From: Sinisalibacter lacisalsi | GTDB lineage: Bacteria > Pseudomonadota > Alphaproteobacteria > Rhodobacterales > Rhodobacteraceae | NCBI RefSeq assembly: GCF_014640115.1 | Contig: NZ_BMGI01000003.1 | Span: 310,001 to 374,000, forward strand | Length of the DNA stretch: 64,000 nucleotides | Direction: 5' to 3' | Shown: positions 62,914 to 64,000 of the stretch, piece after piece | Position numbering within the stretch: the first letter of the stretch is position 1 | Layout of the letters: each line of letters starts with the position of its first letter | The notes under the pieces: model-generated | The model's input: only the letters and a program-made list of their open reading frames with translations | Told to the model about the DNA's origin: nothing | Database searches by the model: none | Translations under genes and position numbers: made by a program

Positions 62914-63387
62914 TCAGAACCCCGGCGGCAAGAGCCTGTGCACCCACCAGCCGCCGAGCAGGAAGGCTCCGAGGGTGGAGAAATGGGCGGCGAAGGCGGT
63001 GGCGTTGGCGAAGGCCGTGGCCATCGGCGCAAAGCCGAGGCCCGGCCCCATCAACAGGATGAAGAAGGCTTCGAGATCGGAGCGCGGCGCGCGGTCACAG
63101 ATCGCCGGGCCGCCGGGCAGGGGCAGCAGGCGCAGCTTCGTGTCGGCATGTCCAGCGAGGCGGCGGCCGATCACATGGCCGAGGTCCTTCACCATCAGCG
63201 CCAGGAGCAATGCCGCGGCAAGCCCCGCGCCGAGCACCATCGTAGCGCCGATCACGAAGACGACGGCGATGAGCACGCCCTTGCCGTCGAAATGCGTGAG
63301 CGTGATGCGCGGCCCCTCGATCAGCGCGGGCCGCACCACGGCGAACGTGGCGATCAGCAGGCTGATCGAGAGCAGAAGAAAGGCCAT
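62914..63387 (-). CDS. Membrane protein, degenerate M50-like
   Basis: 157-residue protein with four or five hydrophobic segments. The stretch MVKDLGHVIGRRLAGH lines up with the HExxH helix of M50 (site-2) proteases, but the motif is KDLGH (67-71), so the metal-binding His and catalytic Glu are replaced. A later SDLEAFFILLMGPGLGF fits the M50 NPDG/GP region. Either an inactive homologue or a different small membrane protein. ATG 63387 is chosen; GTG 63426 in frame is an alternative. Confidence 0.7.
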   Translation of the reverse strand: MAFLLLSISLLIATFAVVRPALIEGPRITLTHFDGKGVLIAVVFVIGATMVLGAGLAAALLLALMVKDLGHVIGRRLAGHADTKLRLLPLPGGPAICDRAPRSDLEAFFILLMGPGLGFAPMATAFANATAFAAHFSTLGAFLLGGWWVHRLLPPGF

Positions 63388-63707
63388 TGACCCCCGGATC
63401 GGAACAGGTCGGCTGGGCTGAGTCACAGGGGGCGGCGCGGAGAGATGAAACTCGGAAGGATCAACGCGCCGCCCGTGGGTTTCATGTGCCGAAAAGATGG
63501 CGGAGGAACAAGTATTGTGGCGGAAAAAGTCTGTTTCCGTGTGTTCCCGGCGTCTTCATTTCGCGGCGATGGCGCTGGTCATTCCGCGCCGGCGCCGTCA
63601 GGATGCGGCGTGCGCGCAGGTGCAAAAAAGAGGCGTGACGCAAGGGCGCATGGCGCGCGGCGGGGCCGCGTGGTCGGATCGGAAAAAACGAAAGCGGAGG
63701 CAATCAG

Positions 63708-63899
63708 GTGCGGATTTTGGCGTTTGTGATCGGTGCGGGGCTGATCGTTCTGGGGGGCATTGCCTTTGCCGGCGCGATGGAATTGTGGCGGGCCGAGGCG
63801 AGCCTCGAAGCCCTGGCGCAGGGCTTTCTCGTGCCCGTGTCGCTCATCCTGGTTGGCGGCTTCGTGATCTGGATGGGACTGCGGGGGCGCGGCGAATAA
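63708..63899 (+). CDS. Small hypothetical membrane protein
   Basis: 63-residue protein with two hydrophobic segments (about 3-24 and 40-58) and little else. GTG 63708 has GGAGG at the right spacing. The 280 bp before it shows no other gene. Function unknown. Confidence 0.75.
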   Translation: MRILAFVIGAGLIVLGGIAFAGAMELWRAEASLEALAQGFLVPVSLILVGGFVIWMGLRGRGE

Positions 63900-63929
63900 A
63901 ACCGCGCCGCGCCCGCTTCGGTGCAAACC

Positions 63930-64000
63930 TCAGATGTTTTCCGATTGCGGCATTCCGAGCACGTGGAAGCCCGAATCCACCGTGATGATCTCGCCGGTGG
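63930..64000 (-). CDS. SDR/enoyl-ACP reductase (FabI-like), 3' end only
   Basis: C-terminal 23 residues of a gene that runs off the window. The visible end, TGEIITVDSGFHVLGMPQ then SENI and stop, is typical of the last strand and tail of short-chain dehydrogenases, and in particular of enoyl-ACP reductase FabI (GE-x-VD-x-G). The rest of the gene is outside the window, so the exact family is not certain. Confidence 0.6.
   Translation of the reverse strand, partial: TGEIITVDSGFHVLGMPQSENI

Noticed and set aside
63427-63707. Possible genes on + strand upstream of the 63-residue membrane protein
   Set aside because: Frames are basic and low-complexity, lack ribosome sites and overlap each other; probably noncoding.

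Overview
The window is a GC-rich, gene-dense stretch of chromosome from an alphaproteobacterium, almost certainly a member of the Rhodobacteraceae (Rhodobacter/Roseobacter relatives). The evidence is the fnrL-hemN divergent pair with the FnrL cysteine pattern, MipZ in place of MinCDE, the uvrC-pgsA-moaD-moaE order, the dnaX-ybaB-recR block, the ffh...rpsP-rimM-trmD-rplS-rpmE block and the many ATGA/TGATG stop-start overlaps. I could not identify the genus. I saw no tRNA, rRNA, CRISPR array, insertion sequence or prophage; nearly everything is housekeeping.

Layout. 1-10 kb: a DEAD-box helicase, a MarR/MFS divergent pair, YqgE/AlgH, an exported DsbD/ScsB-N-like protein, and an RND efflux pump (adaptor then permease, - strand). 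10-17 kb: moaB, a metallophosphoesterase and a uracil-DNA glycosylase on the - strand; then a + strand pyrimidine operon in which pyrB and a dihydroorotase-like gene flank four small genes, three of them paralogous membrane proteins sharing a TDRR motif; then plsY and a DUF805 protein. 17-25 kb: rsmE, a GNAT enzyme, a small membrane protein and gshA (- strand), opposite ubiA and a large OmpA-domain protein. 25-30 kb: peroxiredoxin/OxyR divergent pair, then dnaX-ybaB-membrane protein-recR. 30-33 kb: haem genes hemC, hemE, hemF. 33-43 kb: an SDR with altered catalytic residues, an RsmC-like methyltransferase, clpS, a HAD hydrolase, a DD-carboxypeptidase with SPOR domain, moaE-moaD-pgsA and uvrC. 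42-48 kb: an sppA-like peptidase, a 54-residue zinc-ribbon microprotein, a Ca/Na antiporter and an SDR in one operon; an ABC-2 exporter; an FAD-linked oxidase. 48-52 kb: hemN/fnrL with an FNR box, mipZ and a CPA2 antiporter. 52-59 kb: the SRP/ribosome-maturation block (ffh, two GNATs, chorismate mutase, rpsP, rimM, trmD, rplS, rpmE). 59-64 kb: a glycosyltransferase, a coupled dehydratase/hydrolase/dehalogenase trio, membrane proteins and the 3' end of an SDR/enoyl-ACP reductase gene cut by the window edge.

How it fits together. Tetrapyrrole genes (hemC, hemE, hemF, hemN) lie near the oxygen regulator FnrL. Molybdopterin genes (moaB, moaE, moaD) lie in two places. RNA/ribosome maturation genes (rsmE, rsmC, rimM, trmD) recur. 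Several encoded proteins keep a family fold but lack the family's catalytic, redox or metal residues: the dihydroorotase-like protein, the uracil-DNA glycosylase (Fe-S ligands), OxyR (second cysteine), one SDR and an M50-like protein. A dispersed GC-hairpin repeat occurs six times. I found no clearly new multi-gene system; the best leads are the TDRR-protein cluster inside the pyrimidine operon, the pseudo-enzyme set, the zinc-ribbon microprotein and the AT-rich palindromic island near 41.8 kb.
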